From the NCBI RefSeq assembly GCF_033242265.1, contig NZ_BTFW01000001.1, positions 744,001 to 808,000 of the forward strand: a stretch of DNA of 64,000 nt. The letters run 5' to 3'. Source of the DNA: Novosphingobium sp. IK01 (GTDB lineage: Bacteria; Pseudomonadota; Alphaproteobacteria; Sphingomonadales; Sphingomonadaceae). This document shows, in pieces, positions 7,909 to 15,041 of this stretch. Each line of letters starts with the position of its first letter. Within the stretch, counting starts at the first letter, position 1. The position numbers and the translations under genes are program-made. Under the pieces are notes generated by a model. The model did not search any database. It saw only the letters and a program-made list of their open reading frames with translations, and was not told the DNA's origin.

Positions 7909-9177
7909 CTACCGCCTGGGGACGGCCAGCAGGCTTTCGACCGGCGCCAGACCCTCCGAGATCAGATCCGCCCATTCCTGGGCCAGTTCCCGACGCCTGG
8001 GCATGTACGAGGCGCGATTGTAGGCCGACTCGACCTTGTCCTTGGGCACATGCGCCAGCATCAGGTCGATGATCGCCCGGTCGGCGGGGCGATTCTGCTC
8101 GATGGCCCGCTCGTTCATGATCGTGGAGAACGTCGAACGCCAGCCGTGGGGAACGTGCTTCCCCTCGAAGCCCGCGACGCGGCGATACGCCACGTTCAGC
8201 GCATTCTCCGTGATGGGCCGATGCGCGTGCCGCGCCGAAGGGAACAGATACCGCCGGTTGACCCCGAACAGGCGCGCTGCCTTCACCGTGGCCACTGCCT
8301 GCCGCGAGAGCGGCAGGATGAACTCGAAGGCCTCGCTCTCGGCATGCTCCTTGCGCAGCTTCATTTTCTCGGCCGGAACCCGCCAGATCGGGTTGGGTCC
8401 GTCCAGATCCTCGAACTCGTGCGGTTCGGCCCACTGGATCATACCCGGACGCGCCGCTGTCAGCGCGAGCAGGCGCGAAGCAAGCTTGGTCGTGGGATGC
8501 CCCGGCACGGCCTCGTAGGCCATCAGGAAGGCCCGCGCTGCGTCCAACTCGCGAAAGGCCGGCTGCTTGCGCTTGCGCACGGGTTGCAGCGCCGCCCCGA
8601 CGAAGGCCGCCGGATCGGTCTCGGCAATATCCGAGGCAATCGCATAGCGAAAGACCGCCGAAATCCGCTGCCTCAGACGATGCGCCGTCTCGACCGCACC
8701 ACGCATCTGCACCCGGTCGAGTACCGCCCTGACGTCGACCGGCTTGATCTCGCCCAGCGGACGCCCGCCCAGGTAGGGGAATACCTCGTTGGTCAGACTG
8801 GTGATGACGTCGCTGGCATGCCGCTCCTTCCACTGCGGAGCCTGCATCGTGTGCCAGCGTTCGGCCACGACCTGAAAGGTGCTGTTCGCATCCACCCCGG
8901 CAATCCGCCGCAGCGCCGCGCGCCGCCGCTCGTCGCCTGGATCGACGCCCTGGCGCAGCAACGCCCGCGCATCGTCCCGCATATCCCGCGCCCGCTTGAG
9001 CGAAATCTCGGGGAAGGAGCCGAACACCAGCCCGCGCTCCTTGCCACCGAAGCGATATTTCCAGCGCCAGCCTTTGTGCCCGCCGGTCGTGACATGCAGA
9101 TACAAGCCCAGCCCGTCGAAAAGCTTGATCGGCTTGGTGCCAGGCACGACTGCCTCGCACTCCTTGGTGGTCAACAT
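7909..9177 (-). CDS. int: Tyrosine integrase of prophage 1 (DUF4102/P4-type)
   Basis: Catalyses site-specific recombination at the tRNA-Ser 3' end. About 422 aa from the start chosen here. The N-terminal arm-binding DUF4102 domain is recognisable by GLGLYLHVTTGG and FGSFPEISLKRARDMRDDA. The catalytic set is the Arg in ALTAARPGMI, HGWRSTFS (HxxR) and the Tyr in YNRASYMPRRRELAQEW. The frame extends to 9279, but the domain begins at ATG 9177 (MLTTKECE), and the 34 extra residues would run through the direct repeats at 9179-9211. Homologous to the integrase at 43295-44632, matching the shared att core. Confidence 0.93.
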   Translation of the reverse strand: MLTTKECEAVVPGTKPIKLFDGLGLYLHVTTGGHKGWRWKYRFGGKERGLVFGSFPEISLKRARDMRDDARALLRQGVDPGDERRRAALRRIAGVDANSTFQVVAERWHTMQAPQWKERHASDVITSLTNEVFPYLGGRPLGEIKPVDVRAVLDRVQMRGAVETAHRLRQRISAVFRYAIASDIAETDPAAFVGAALQPVRKRKQPAFRELDAARAFLMAYEAVPGHPTTKLASRLLALTAARPGMIQWAEPHEFEDLDGPNPIWRVPAEKMKLRKEHAESEAFEFILPLSRQAVATVKAARLFGVNRRYLFPSARHAHRPITENALNVAYRRVAGFEGKHVPHGWRSTFSTIMNERAIEQNRPADRAIIDLMLAHVPKDKVESAYNRASYMPRRRELAQEWADLISEGLAPVESLLAVPRR

Positions 9178-9178
9178 G

Positions 9179-9211
9179 CGATACCCCCAATTGCTCGGAA
9201 CGATACCCCCA
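9179..9211. repeat. Tandem 11-bp direct repeats in front of int 1
   Basis: CGATACCCCCA occurs at 9179-9189 and 9201-9211, 22 bp apart, about two helical turns. They abut the integrase start codon and lie about 125 bp from the att core. They are candidate integrase arm-binding or autoregulation sites, distinct in sequence from those of prophage 2. Confidence 0.5.
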
Positions 9212-9335
9212 CGGTTCCCCCATGGCGGTTGAGCTGCCCTGAAACAAAATGGGAACACCAGCAAGCCGAAATTCGCCAAAACGCAGGAAAAGCGCGGTTT
9301 TCCGCGCTTTCTTGGGATCAGCTAAAAAGGAGGGG

Positions 9336-9349
9336 TGGCGGAAGAGGTG
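9336..9349. repeat. att core between prophage 1 and prophage 2
   Basis: TGGCGGAAGAGGTG is identical to 44784-44797, the last 14 nt (including CCA) of the tRNA-Ser gene on the opposite strand. No other tRNA sequence accompanies this copy, so it is a recombination product rather than a tRNA gene. Flanking bases differ on both sides, so 14 bp is the whole visible identity. Confidence 0.85.
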
Positions 9350-9414
9350 TCAACCTGACAAAATCTCTAAGTGTCTGTTATTGAACGAATGGAAATCGAG
9401 GAAATGCCTGTTTC

Positions 9415-9434
9415 ACCATAGATCAAACCATAGA
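9415..9434. repeat. Candidate integrase arm sites, left arm
   Basis: ACCATAGA at 9415-9422 and again at 9427-9434, 12 bp apart, 66 bp inside the left core. The related words ACCATATC and ACCATAGG occur on the other side of the prophage at 44632 and 44653, so in circular DNA they would flank attP on both arms. Confidence 0.45.
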
Positions 9435-9500
9435 GTCATTTTTTCCTCAGTTTGATTCCTGCGATTGCGGTCATACTAAAAGGGGATGCCCCCAGCGGAA

Positions 9501-9523
9501 GGTATCAGGGTCAACCTGATACC
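9501..9523. repeat. 9-bp perfect inverted repeat
   Basis: GGTATCAGG (9501-9509), loop GTCAA, CCTGATACC (9515-9523). The loop plus right arm contains GTCAACCTGA (9510-9519), which also occurs at 9349-9358 immediately next to the att core. It is a possible protein-binding site or hairpin; there is no T-tract. Confidence 0.4.
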
Positions 9524-9826
9524 CTTGTTGAGAACAGGATGTTCGTACCCGCTCGGACTGCGTTCTTCAGGCGTGTTAAGATGCTGCTTTACCCTGGAAT
9601 CGGTGTGCTCTATGGGTTGAAGGGCACACGCACCCTGACCAGGGCCGAACGGCAATACGCGATGCCTGCCAGCTAGCTGATCCCGTGCAGCGAACCGGCG
9701 GCCTTAACCTGCTATCATCGTAGAAATCGAAGGCGTATGTGAACCACGCACCGCCCCATGCACTTTTACTGCGCGACCTTCTATCTCATGTGGGTCGTGC
9801 CGGAAAAAATGTAACCTGCGTAACAT

Positions 9827-9847
9827 CGGCGGAAATCCGCCGTTTTT
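9827..9847 (+). terminator. Small intrinsic terminator-like hairpin
   Basis: CGGCGGA and TCCGCCG are complementary with a very short loop and are followed by five T (9843-9847). No upstream gene is recognised, so it may insulate the att region from the cos/toxin region. The tight loop makes it uncertain. Confidence 0.35.
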
Positions 9848-10248
9848 GACGTAACCGCTCACGTAACATCGAGATGATGAGATTACATCAGAGAAGTGTA
9901 ATTTTTTCAGAGAGAGAACCCTAGGATTTCCGGGCGGATTACATTTTTCGGGCGCTGGGGTTGCGTCGGATTACGTCCGTGCGACTACGCCAAAATAGCG
10001 TGCAATTTCATATAGATAGCGTGGATTTGACGGCTCGACCCGGCAGAAGTTACATGCTTCCGCCTATCCCCTGGGCAACTTTGAGCGGATTGTTTGCGAT
10101 TTTGCGCGTCGAGTGTTCGCGAACCGGGCGTTCCGGGTGCATCAAAATGCATCAGCGCCTCGCTCTATATCACGCCCGCGCGGCCAAGGAAGCCCGCCAT
10201 TTTTCGCAGGGTTAGTGGATGCATCAAAACCGACACGAAAAGCGCGCG

Positions 10249-10270
10249 GGCGAGGCGGGGGGAAAAGCGC
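10249..10270. other. cos: Candidate cos site (packaging/cohesive ends)
   Basis: GGCGAGGCGGGG at 10249-10260, followed by GGAAAAGCGC, matches the first 12 nt of the P2/P4 19-nt cohesive end as I recall it (there followed by AAAGCAC). Position and orientation also agree with P2: cos at the left end, reading toward the leftward portal gene, and separated from it here only by the HigBA-like pair. The exact cleavage points cannot be read. Confidence 0.65.
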
Positions 10271-10444
10271 GTTTTGAGGGGTGGCAGCACCGAGGGCCGG
10301 GCCGGGGGCGGCGGGGCTGCGGATTTGCCGGGGTTTCGTCGGGCGAGAGGGCCGGTCGGTGGCTGGCAGTGGGCTGGTAGGGCGCGCAACAATCGTGCGC
10401 GATTTCGAGCGCCAGTTCCCCGCGACGGGAATGTCTCTTTTATG

Positions 10445-10473
10445 TTGACAGAATTACCCCATCGTCACATATA
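10445..10473 (+). promoter_or_regulatory. Promoter of the HigBA-like pair
   Basis: TTGACA (10445-10450), a 17-bp spacer and CATATA (10468-10473). The predicted transcription start is about 10480, 2 nt from the ATG at 10482, so the toxin mRNA may be leaderless or nearly so. Confidence 0.5.
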
Positions 10474-10481
10474 AATGACGC

Positions 10482-10772
10482 ATGGAAACGCAGCAGACGC
10501 CCGCTTTCAAAGACTGGTTCAACGCGCTTCGCGATGTGAAAGCCCAGTCGAAGATCGCGGGCCGCATTGCTCGTTTCGAACTTGGCCTCATGGGTGACGT
10601 GAAGTCAGTCGGGGATGGAGTGTCAGAAGCCCGGATCGACTTCGGCCCCGGCTATCGCCTCTATTTCACGCGCCGGGGCACGCAGTTAATCATCCTGCTG
10701 ATCGGCGGGGACAAGTCCAGCCAGCAGCGGGACATCGCGAAGGCAAAGGAAATGGCGGCTCAGATACCCTGA
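10482..10772 (+). CDS. higB: RelE/ParE-superfamily toxin, HigB / addiction-module killer type
   Basis: 96 aa. FKDWFNALRDVKAQSKIAGRIARFELGLMGDVKSVGDGVSEARIDFGPGYRLYF follows the compact RelE fold pattern of the phage-derived addiction module killer family. The usual role is a ribosome-dependent mRNA interferase, or gyrase poison in ParE relatives. It precedes its antitoxin, the order typical of higBA. It lies between the cos-like sequence and the portal gene, a moron position. There is no clear ribosome binding site. Confidence 0.85.
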   Translation: METQQTPAFKDWFNALRDVKAQSKIAGRIARFELGLMGDVKSVGDGVSEARIDFGPGYRLYFTRRGTQLIILLIGGDKSSQQRDIAKAKEMAAQIP

Positions 10773-10819
10773 ACCGCCATCATGGAAATATGACCATCTC
10801 TGCATAGCCCGAGAAGGGA

Positions 10820-11113
10820 ATGGATATGACTATCGAACTCACGCCTTTCGACGCAGCCGAGTATCTCACCGAACCGGAAGACCAGGCCGAACTGCTCGCG
10901 GATGCTCTGGAAACCTGCGACGTGCACGTCATTGCCAAGGCGATTGGCATTGTCGCCCGCGCGCATGGGATGACGGAACTGGCGAAGGAAACCGGGATCA
11001 AGCGCCAGCAACTCTACCGTTCGCTTGGCCCAGACGGAAATCCGACGCTGGAAACCATGCTGAAGGTGCTGCCGGCGCTCGGCCTCAAGATGCGGATCGA
11101 AGCGGCGGCCTAA
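10820..11113 (+). CDS. higA: HigA-like antitoxin (addiction module antidote)
   Basis: 97 aa with a Cro/CI-type helix-turn-helix in the second half: AKAIGIVARAHGMTELAKETGIKRQQLYRSLG, then NPTLETMLKVLPALGL. The N-terminal part EYLTEPEDQAELLADALE is typical of the antidote family and probably contacts the toxin. It starts 47 nt after the toxin stop, from ATG 10820 or 10826. It likely represses its own promoter. Its last 4 nt overlap the end of the convergent portal gene. Confidence 0.85.
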   Translation: MDMTIELTPFDAAEYLTEPEDQAELLADALETCDVHVIAKAIGIVARAHGMTELAKETGIKRQQLYRSLGPDGNPTLETMLKVLPALGLKMRIEAAA

Positions 11114-12132
11114 GCGGCCGTCTTCACCCGCTCGCGGAACCGCACGGCCTCCACGCCCAGAGCGTTGTTCAGTTCGAGGAACACGGACTGGAGCGGGGCG
11201 ATCTCCAGTTCGAAGAAGGCATCGGTGGCCTTGGTCACGTCGCCAAAGCCACCCGCGTTGGCTGGTACGATGCCCAGCAGTTGGGGCGGGACGCGGTGGG
11301 CGGCGAGCACGTCGTCGCGGGTCGTGTTCTTGATGCCGAGGAACTCGTCCTTGGCGCCCACTTCGGCGATCGGCAGGATCCTGATGCCGCTTTCCTTGCC
11401 GTCGGGGGCGTGGACGAAGAGGTTGCGGAAGTTGCCCGGTCCCTTCGAGCGCTTGAGCGCCTCGCGCATGGCGTCCACGTCGCCATCGGCGAAGGCCCCG
11501 GTTGCGTAGAGGATATAGCCCGCGTGGCTGCCGTTCTCGAAATAGCGGCGGCGGAACAGGGTGGCGTTCTCGTTGAGCAGGGCCGATTGCAGCGCCGAGA
11601 GATACTCGGGCAGGCCATAGATCTCCTGATTGATGTCGGGGGCCATGATCTGGTGGACGGTGCCGGGCTCAAAAGCCACCTCGTTGCGGAAGCCGGGCAC
11701 CCACCAGAACTCGCCCGGCTCCAGCCCGCGCCGGGTGAACTTGGCCAGCGCATGATCGAGGCGCAGCAACTGGCCGAGGCGATTGCGCACTTCCTGCACA
11801 TAGGCGTTCCCGAGGACGAGGTAGTCCTGCACCATCCCGGCAAAGGCCCGGCGCGAGAGCTGGGGCGTGGGATCGAGGCTGGACGCCAGCATGTTGCGCT
11901 TGAGGATGATCGCGCTCGAATGGTGGGGGGATGCGCGGAACGAGCGCGAGAGCCCTTCGAGCGAGATCGGCGGTTCGTACCAGCGCTGGTTGTGCCAGCA
12001 TTCGAGCATGTCGAGCATCGTGGCCCGGCTGTTCACCGGTTCGGGATCGCCGAAGGTGAAGGCCGAGACGCTCGTGCGGGTCTCGTTGGCCACGGCCAGA
12101 CCGGTGCGGCGTGCCCGCTTTCGCTTGCTCAT
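11110..12132 (-). CDS. Q: Phage portal protein, P2 gpQ family
   Basis: 340 aa from the ATG at 12132. The frame is open further upstream but that part overlaps the terminase in another frame and has no homology. The start overlaps the terminase stop (ATGA). Motifs shared with the prophage 1 portal: QRWYEPP, SPHHSSAI, LVLGNAYVQEV, EIYGLPEYLSALQSALLNENATLFRRR, GSHAGYIL, RSKGPGNFRN and AHRVPPQLLGIVP. It acts as the head portal vertex and docks terminase and the head-tail connector. Confidence 0.93.
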   Translation of the reverse strand: MSKRKRARRTGLAVANETRTSVSAFTFGDPEPVNSRATMLDMLECWHNQRWYEPPISLEGLSRSFRASPHHSSAIILKRNMLASSLDPTPQLSRRAFAGMVQDYLVLGNAYVQEVRNRLGQLLRLDHALAKFTRRGLEPGEFWWVPGFRNEVAFEPGTVHQIMAPDINQEIYGLPEYLSALQSALLNENATLFRRRYFENGSHAGYILYATGAFADGDVDAMREALKRSKGPGNFRNLFVHAPDGKESGIRILPIAEVGAKDEFLGIKNTTRDDVLAAHRVPPQLLGIVPANAGGFGDVTKATDAFFELEIAPLQSVFLELNNALGVEAVRFRERVKTAA

Positions 12133-14003
12133 TCGATAATCTCCATCGTGCCCCTGGGCTTTTCCTTGCCGTCGAGCGGTTCGTTCATGAGGATGTGCAT
12201 GGTTGCCCAGGCGAGGTCGGCATGGCCGTCGTTGCCGCCGCGCCCGGCCTTGAAGGTCACGTTGCGGCCGCTGGTGGTCAGGGTCTTCTTGATCGAGACG
12301 AAGGCCGAGACGATGTCGAGGAAGCTGCTGTCGAAGGCGAGGCGCGCGCGGCGCACCACGTTCTGGGCCTTCATGATCATCTGGGCCTTGAGTTCGAGCG
12401 AGTATTCGATCTTCGCCACCGCACAGCCGGGCATCGCGCCGGGCTTGGCGAGCAGTTGGTAGACGCCCGAGCCCACGCCCTGGGCGTCGATGCCCAGATA
12501 GGTGCAGGTATAGCGGGCGAGGACGGCCCTGATGAACTCGGCCTGCTGTTCGAAGTCGAGCCCGCGCAACTGGTGGCGTTCGAGGATGCGGAACGGTGCA
12601 CCTTCGCGCAGCGGGGGCGCGGCGATCACCAGCGCGGCGTTGTCGCCGGTCTCGCTTTCCTGCGGGTCGTATCCGGCCCAGACCGCGCGGGCGCCATAGG
12701 GCCGGGCGGCTTCGGGGTTGAAGTCCTCCCATTCGATCAGGCTGTCGCAGCCGCAGGCGATCAGGTCGTTGAACTTGAACGCGGACAGGCTGTCGTCGAC
12801 GAACTCGCACATGTAGAGGTTCGCAAACTCGTCGGCCGGGTACTCGTCCTCAAGCTCCTCGATATCGAACAGGTCGCAGCCTGCGAGATCCGCATCGCGG
12901 ATGTTGACGATGTTCCGCCAGACCCGATCCGGCCCGAGGCTGCCAGCGGCAAGCGCCTCGTGGCTGACATCGATCTCGATCTGGTCGGCCTTCTTCCTGC
13001 GCTTGTTCCGGCGCTCGCCCGTCCAGTACGGGTAGGCGGGATGCGCGATGGTGGATGGGGTCGAGAAGTAGGTTTTGCGCCACTTCTTGTGCGTGGCCAT
13101 GCCCGAGGCGACCTTGTTCAGCTCCTCGAACGAGTGGACCCAGAAGAACTCGTCGAAGTAGAAGTTGCCGCTGCGGCCCTGCGCGGTGCGGAAGTTCGTG
13201 CCCAGAAAGTGCAGCTCGGCCGCCGCTTCCTCGGTCGGGCGCAAGTCCGAGGTGATCAGCATCGGATCGCCCGCCAGCGCGACGCCGACCAGCTTGGCAA
13301 AGCCCACGATGTAGGAGCGGAACTGGTGGGCCTGCGCCTTGGAGGCGGACAGGAAAATCTGGTTCCGCCCGGTCTCGATCGCGTCCATCAGCGCTTCGAA
13401 GGCGAAGAAATAGGTCGCGCCGATCTGGCGCGACTTCAAGATCATGCGGGTGCGCCGATCCTTCTCTTCCCACCAGCGCACCTGATAATCGAAGCAGCCT
13501 TCGAGGAAGATGCGCTTCAGCTCGGCGGCCTGTTCGGCGGTGAAGTGGTTTTTCTTCGCCTTCTTGCGGGGCCCGGCATTGCGGTTGCCGACCTTGTCGT
13601 TGAGGTCGCCGCTGTGGCCGCCGGGCTGTTCGAAGCGCCGCACGCGCGCGAGGCTTTCGATCTGGCGGGCGAGGGCGTCCATCTCGACCAGATCGGCCGG
13701 GGTCTTCTTCTCCTTGGCGATCAGGGTGAGCAGGCGGATCTCCAGCCCGTCCTCGATTTTGCGGATCGAGGGGGCCTCGTCCCACTTGTCGCGCTGGCGC
13801 CACGATTCAATCGTCGGGCGCGGGATCGGCGTGCCCTTGTCGCTGACAACGGCGTGCAGGGCGAACTCGTCGGCAATCTGGGTCACGCCCCATCCGCGCC
13901 AGTAGAGGCTGCGGGCATGGCGGCGGGGATCGAACTTCCACGCCGCGCTCACGGCATCGGGATGGGGCATCGGGGGCGTGGGGAGCTGCATGATCGGCAC
14001 CAT
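12129..14003 (-). CDS. P: Terminase large subunit, P2 gpP family
   Basis: 624 aa packaging motor. The N-terminal HTH-like segment (ARSLYWRGWGVTQIADEF, PRPTIESWRQRDKWD) is typical of P2 gpP. The ATPase has LKSRQIGATYFF (Walker A variant) near residue 190 and GNFYFDEFFW (Walker B) near residue 280. The C-terminal nuclease has AGYDPQ with acidic residues, LGIDAQGVG and DGHADLAWATMHIL. An ATG at 13989 (MQLPTPP) is an alternative start. It is divergent from the scaffold gene O, as in P2, with about 150 bp between them that should hold late promoters. Confidence 0.94.
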   Translation of the reverse strand: MVPIMQLPTPPMPHPDAVSAAWKFDPRRHARSLYWRGWGVTQIADEFALHAVVSDKGTPIPRPTIESWRQRDKWDEAPSIRKIEDGLEIRLLTLIAKEKKTPADLVEMDALARQIESLARVRRFEQPGGHSGDLNDKVGNRNAGPRKKAKKNHFTAEQAAELKRIFLEGCFDYQVRWWEEKDRRTRMILKSRQIGATYFFAFEALMDAIETGRNQIFLSASKAQAHQFRSYIVGFAKLVGVALAGDPMLITSDLRPTEEAAAELHFLGTNFRTAQGRSGNFYFDEFFWVHSFEELNKVASGMATHKKWRKTYFSTPSTIAHPAYPYWTGERRNKRRKKADQIEIDVSHEALAAGSLGPDRVWRNIVNIRDADLAGCDLFDIEELEDEYPADEFANLYMCEFVDDSLSAFKFNDLIACGCDSLIEWEDFNPEAARPYGARAVWAGYDPQESETGDNAALVIAAPPLREGAPFRILERHQLRGLDFEQQAEFIRAVLARYTCTYLGIDAQGVGSGVYQLLAKPGAMPGCAVAKIEYSLELKAQMIMKAQNVVRRARLAFDSSFLDIVSAFVSIKKTLTTSGRNVTFKAGRGGNDGHADLAWATMHILMNEPLDGKEKPRGTMEIIE

Positions 14004-14152
14004 GGCCCGCGTTTTTGCCGCCGATCACGCCCGCGCATTTGGCCGGGGGGCCAGCCAAGTGCGCCCCCTTGAGAAGAGCGGGCCGAGCGTCCCTTTTGGC
14101 CTGCGACACCCCCGCTTCACTCCCCCGCAGCCCCAAGGGAACCGGACCGATC

Positions 14153-14986
14153 ATGGCCAAGAGCAAGTTTTTCCGCGTTGCCGTCGAAGGCCCCACCGTC
14201 GATGGCCGCGTGATCGAGCGCCAGATGCTCGTCGAGGCCGCTGCCGGCTACGAGCCCGACACCTACACCGCGCGCATCAACTGCGAACACATTGCCGGCT
14301 ACAGCCCGGACCGCCCGTTCAACTGCTATGGCACGGTGCGCTCGCTGCGCACCGAAGAGATCGAGCTGACCGTCAACGGCGCGAAGAAGACGTTGCTGAG
14401 CCTCGTGGCCGAGATCGAGGCCAACGACCAGCTGGTCGAGCTGAACAAGGCCGGGCAGAAGCTGTTCACCAGTTGCGAGCTGCATCCCAATTTCGCGGGC
14501 GAGGGCAAGGCCTACCTCGTGGGGCTGGCGATTACCGACACGCCTGCCTCGCTGGGGACCGAACCGCTCAAGTTCGCGGTCAGATCGCGGGGCAACCTGT
14601 TCTCGTCGGCCTGCGAGACCGTGGTGGAGCTTGACGCAGCGCTCGATGGGCCGGCGCTGGCCGAGGCCACGAAGTCCGGCTTTCTCGCTGCCTTCACCGC
14701 GCTGTTCAAGGCGGACAAGGGCGGCGATGGGGTGGTGCCACCTGTTGAACCGACCCCCGCGTCCATCCCCGCGCCCGCCAACGACAACACCCTCGACATC
14801 GCGCGCTTCGCCTCGCTCATGGGCGAGCAGGTCGCCCTGGCCATGAAGCCGGGCAACGCGGCGATCACCGCGCTGGGCGCGCGCCTCGATGCGATCGAGA
14901 CGAAGCTGGCCACCGAAGAAAGCCCGCAGACCTTCCGGCGTTCCCCGGCCACCGGCGGCAACCACGCGATCGTCACCGACTGCTGA
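14153..14986 (+). CDS. O: Capsid scaffolding protein/protease, P2 gpO family
   Basis: 277 aa. The N-terminal serine protease processes the capsid proteins; the C-terminal part is scaffold. Asp17, His46 and Ser107 (in LFTSCEL) fall where the P2 gpO triad (about Asp19, His48, Ser107) lies. The fold landmarks FNCYGTVRSLR, LNKAGQKLFTSCELHP, YLVGLAITDTPASLGTEPLKF are clear. A Pro/Ala-rich linker near residue 200 precedes a helical scaffold tail with ALGARLDAIETKL. The frame is open to 14015, but GGGAA-type bases before ATG 14153 and the family N-terminus set the start. Confidence 0.93.
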   Translation: MAKSKFFRVAVEGPTVDGRVIERQMLVEAAAGYEPDTYTARINCEHIAGYSPDRPFNCYGTVRSLRTEEIELTVNGAKKTLLSLVAEIEANDQLVELNKAGQKLFTSCELHPNFAGEGKAYLVGLAITDTPASLGTEPLKFAVRSRGNLFSSACETVVELDAALDGPALAEATKSGFLAAFTALFKADKGGDGVVPPVEPTPASIPAPANDNTLDIARFASLMGEQVALAMKPGNAAITALGARLDAIETKLATEESPQTFRRSPATGGNHAIVTDC

Positions 14987-15041
14987 GCCCCGCGCCCTTC
15001 CGCTTCCCCCCGATCCGAGTCCTTTCTGGAGCCTTCCGCCC

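Larger units (their letters stand above)
1..9349. mobile_element. Prophage 1 (P2-like), right-hand part only
   Basis: Terminase, portal, Dam methylase, a probable defence cassette, a helix-turn-helix protein and a tyrosine integrase run up to a 14-bp core (9336-9349) identical to the 3' end of the tRNA-Ser gene at 44784-44873. The left end lies outside the window. Terminase and portal are homologous to, but clearly diverged from, those of prophage 2. The integrase lies next to the core in the same orientation as the prophage 2 integrase, so both elements use the same tRNA. Whether prophage 1 is intact cannot be judged here. Confidence 0.8.
9350..10481. other. Non-coding left end of prophage 2 (att to toxin gene)
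   Basis: About 1.1 kb with no convincing gene. It contains repeated ACCATAGA (9415-9434), a 9-bp inverted repeat (9501-9523), a cluster of GTAAC/GTTAC-type words between 9811 and 10060, a small terminator-like hairpin (9827-9847), two copies of TGCATCAAAA (10138-10147, 10220-10229) and the cos-like sequence at 10249. In the circular phage this segment would link attP to cos. Confidence 0.55.

Noticed and set aside
9336..9349. A second tRNA-Ser gene at the left core
   Set aside because: Only the terminal 14 nt are present; no anticodon arm or acceptor partner follows.
9961..10474. Frames of 84 and 126 codons in the cos leader
   Set aside because: They run across repeats and the cos-like sequence and have no conserved features.
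12133..12810. 226-codon N-terminal extension of the prophage 2 portal frame
   Set aside because: It lies in another frame inside the terminase and is Arg/Pro-rich without homology; ATG 12132 is coupled to the terminase stop and gives the family length.
12111..14072. 653-codon open frame opposite the terminase gene
   Set aside because: Antisense shadow of gpP with low-complexity Gly/Arg/Ala composition; the terminase on the other strand has full family motifs.
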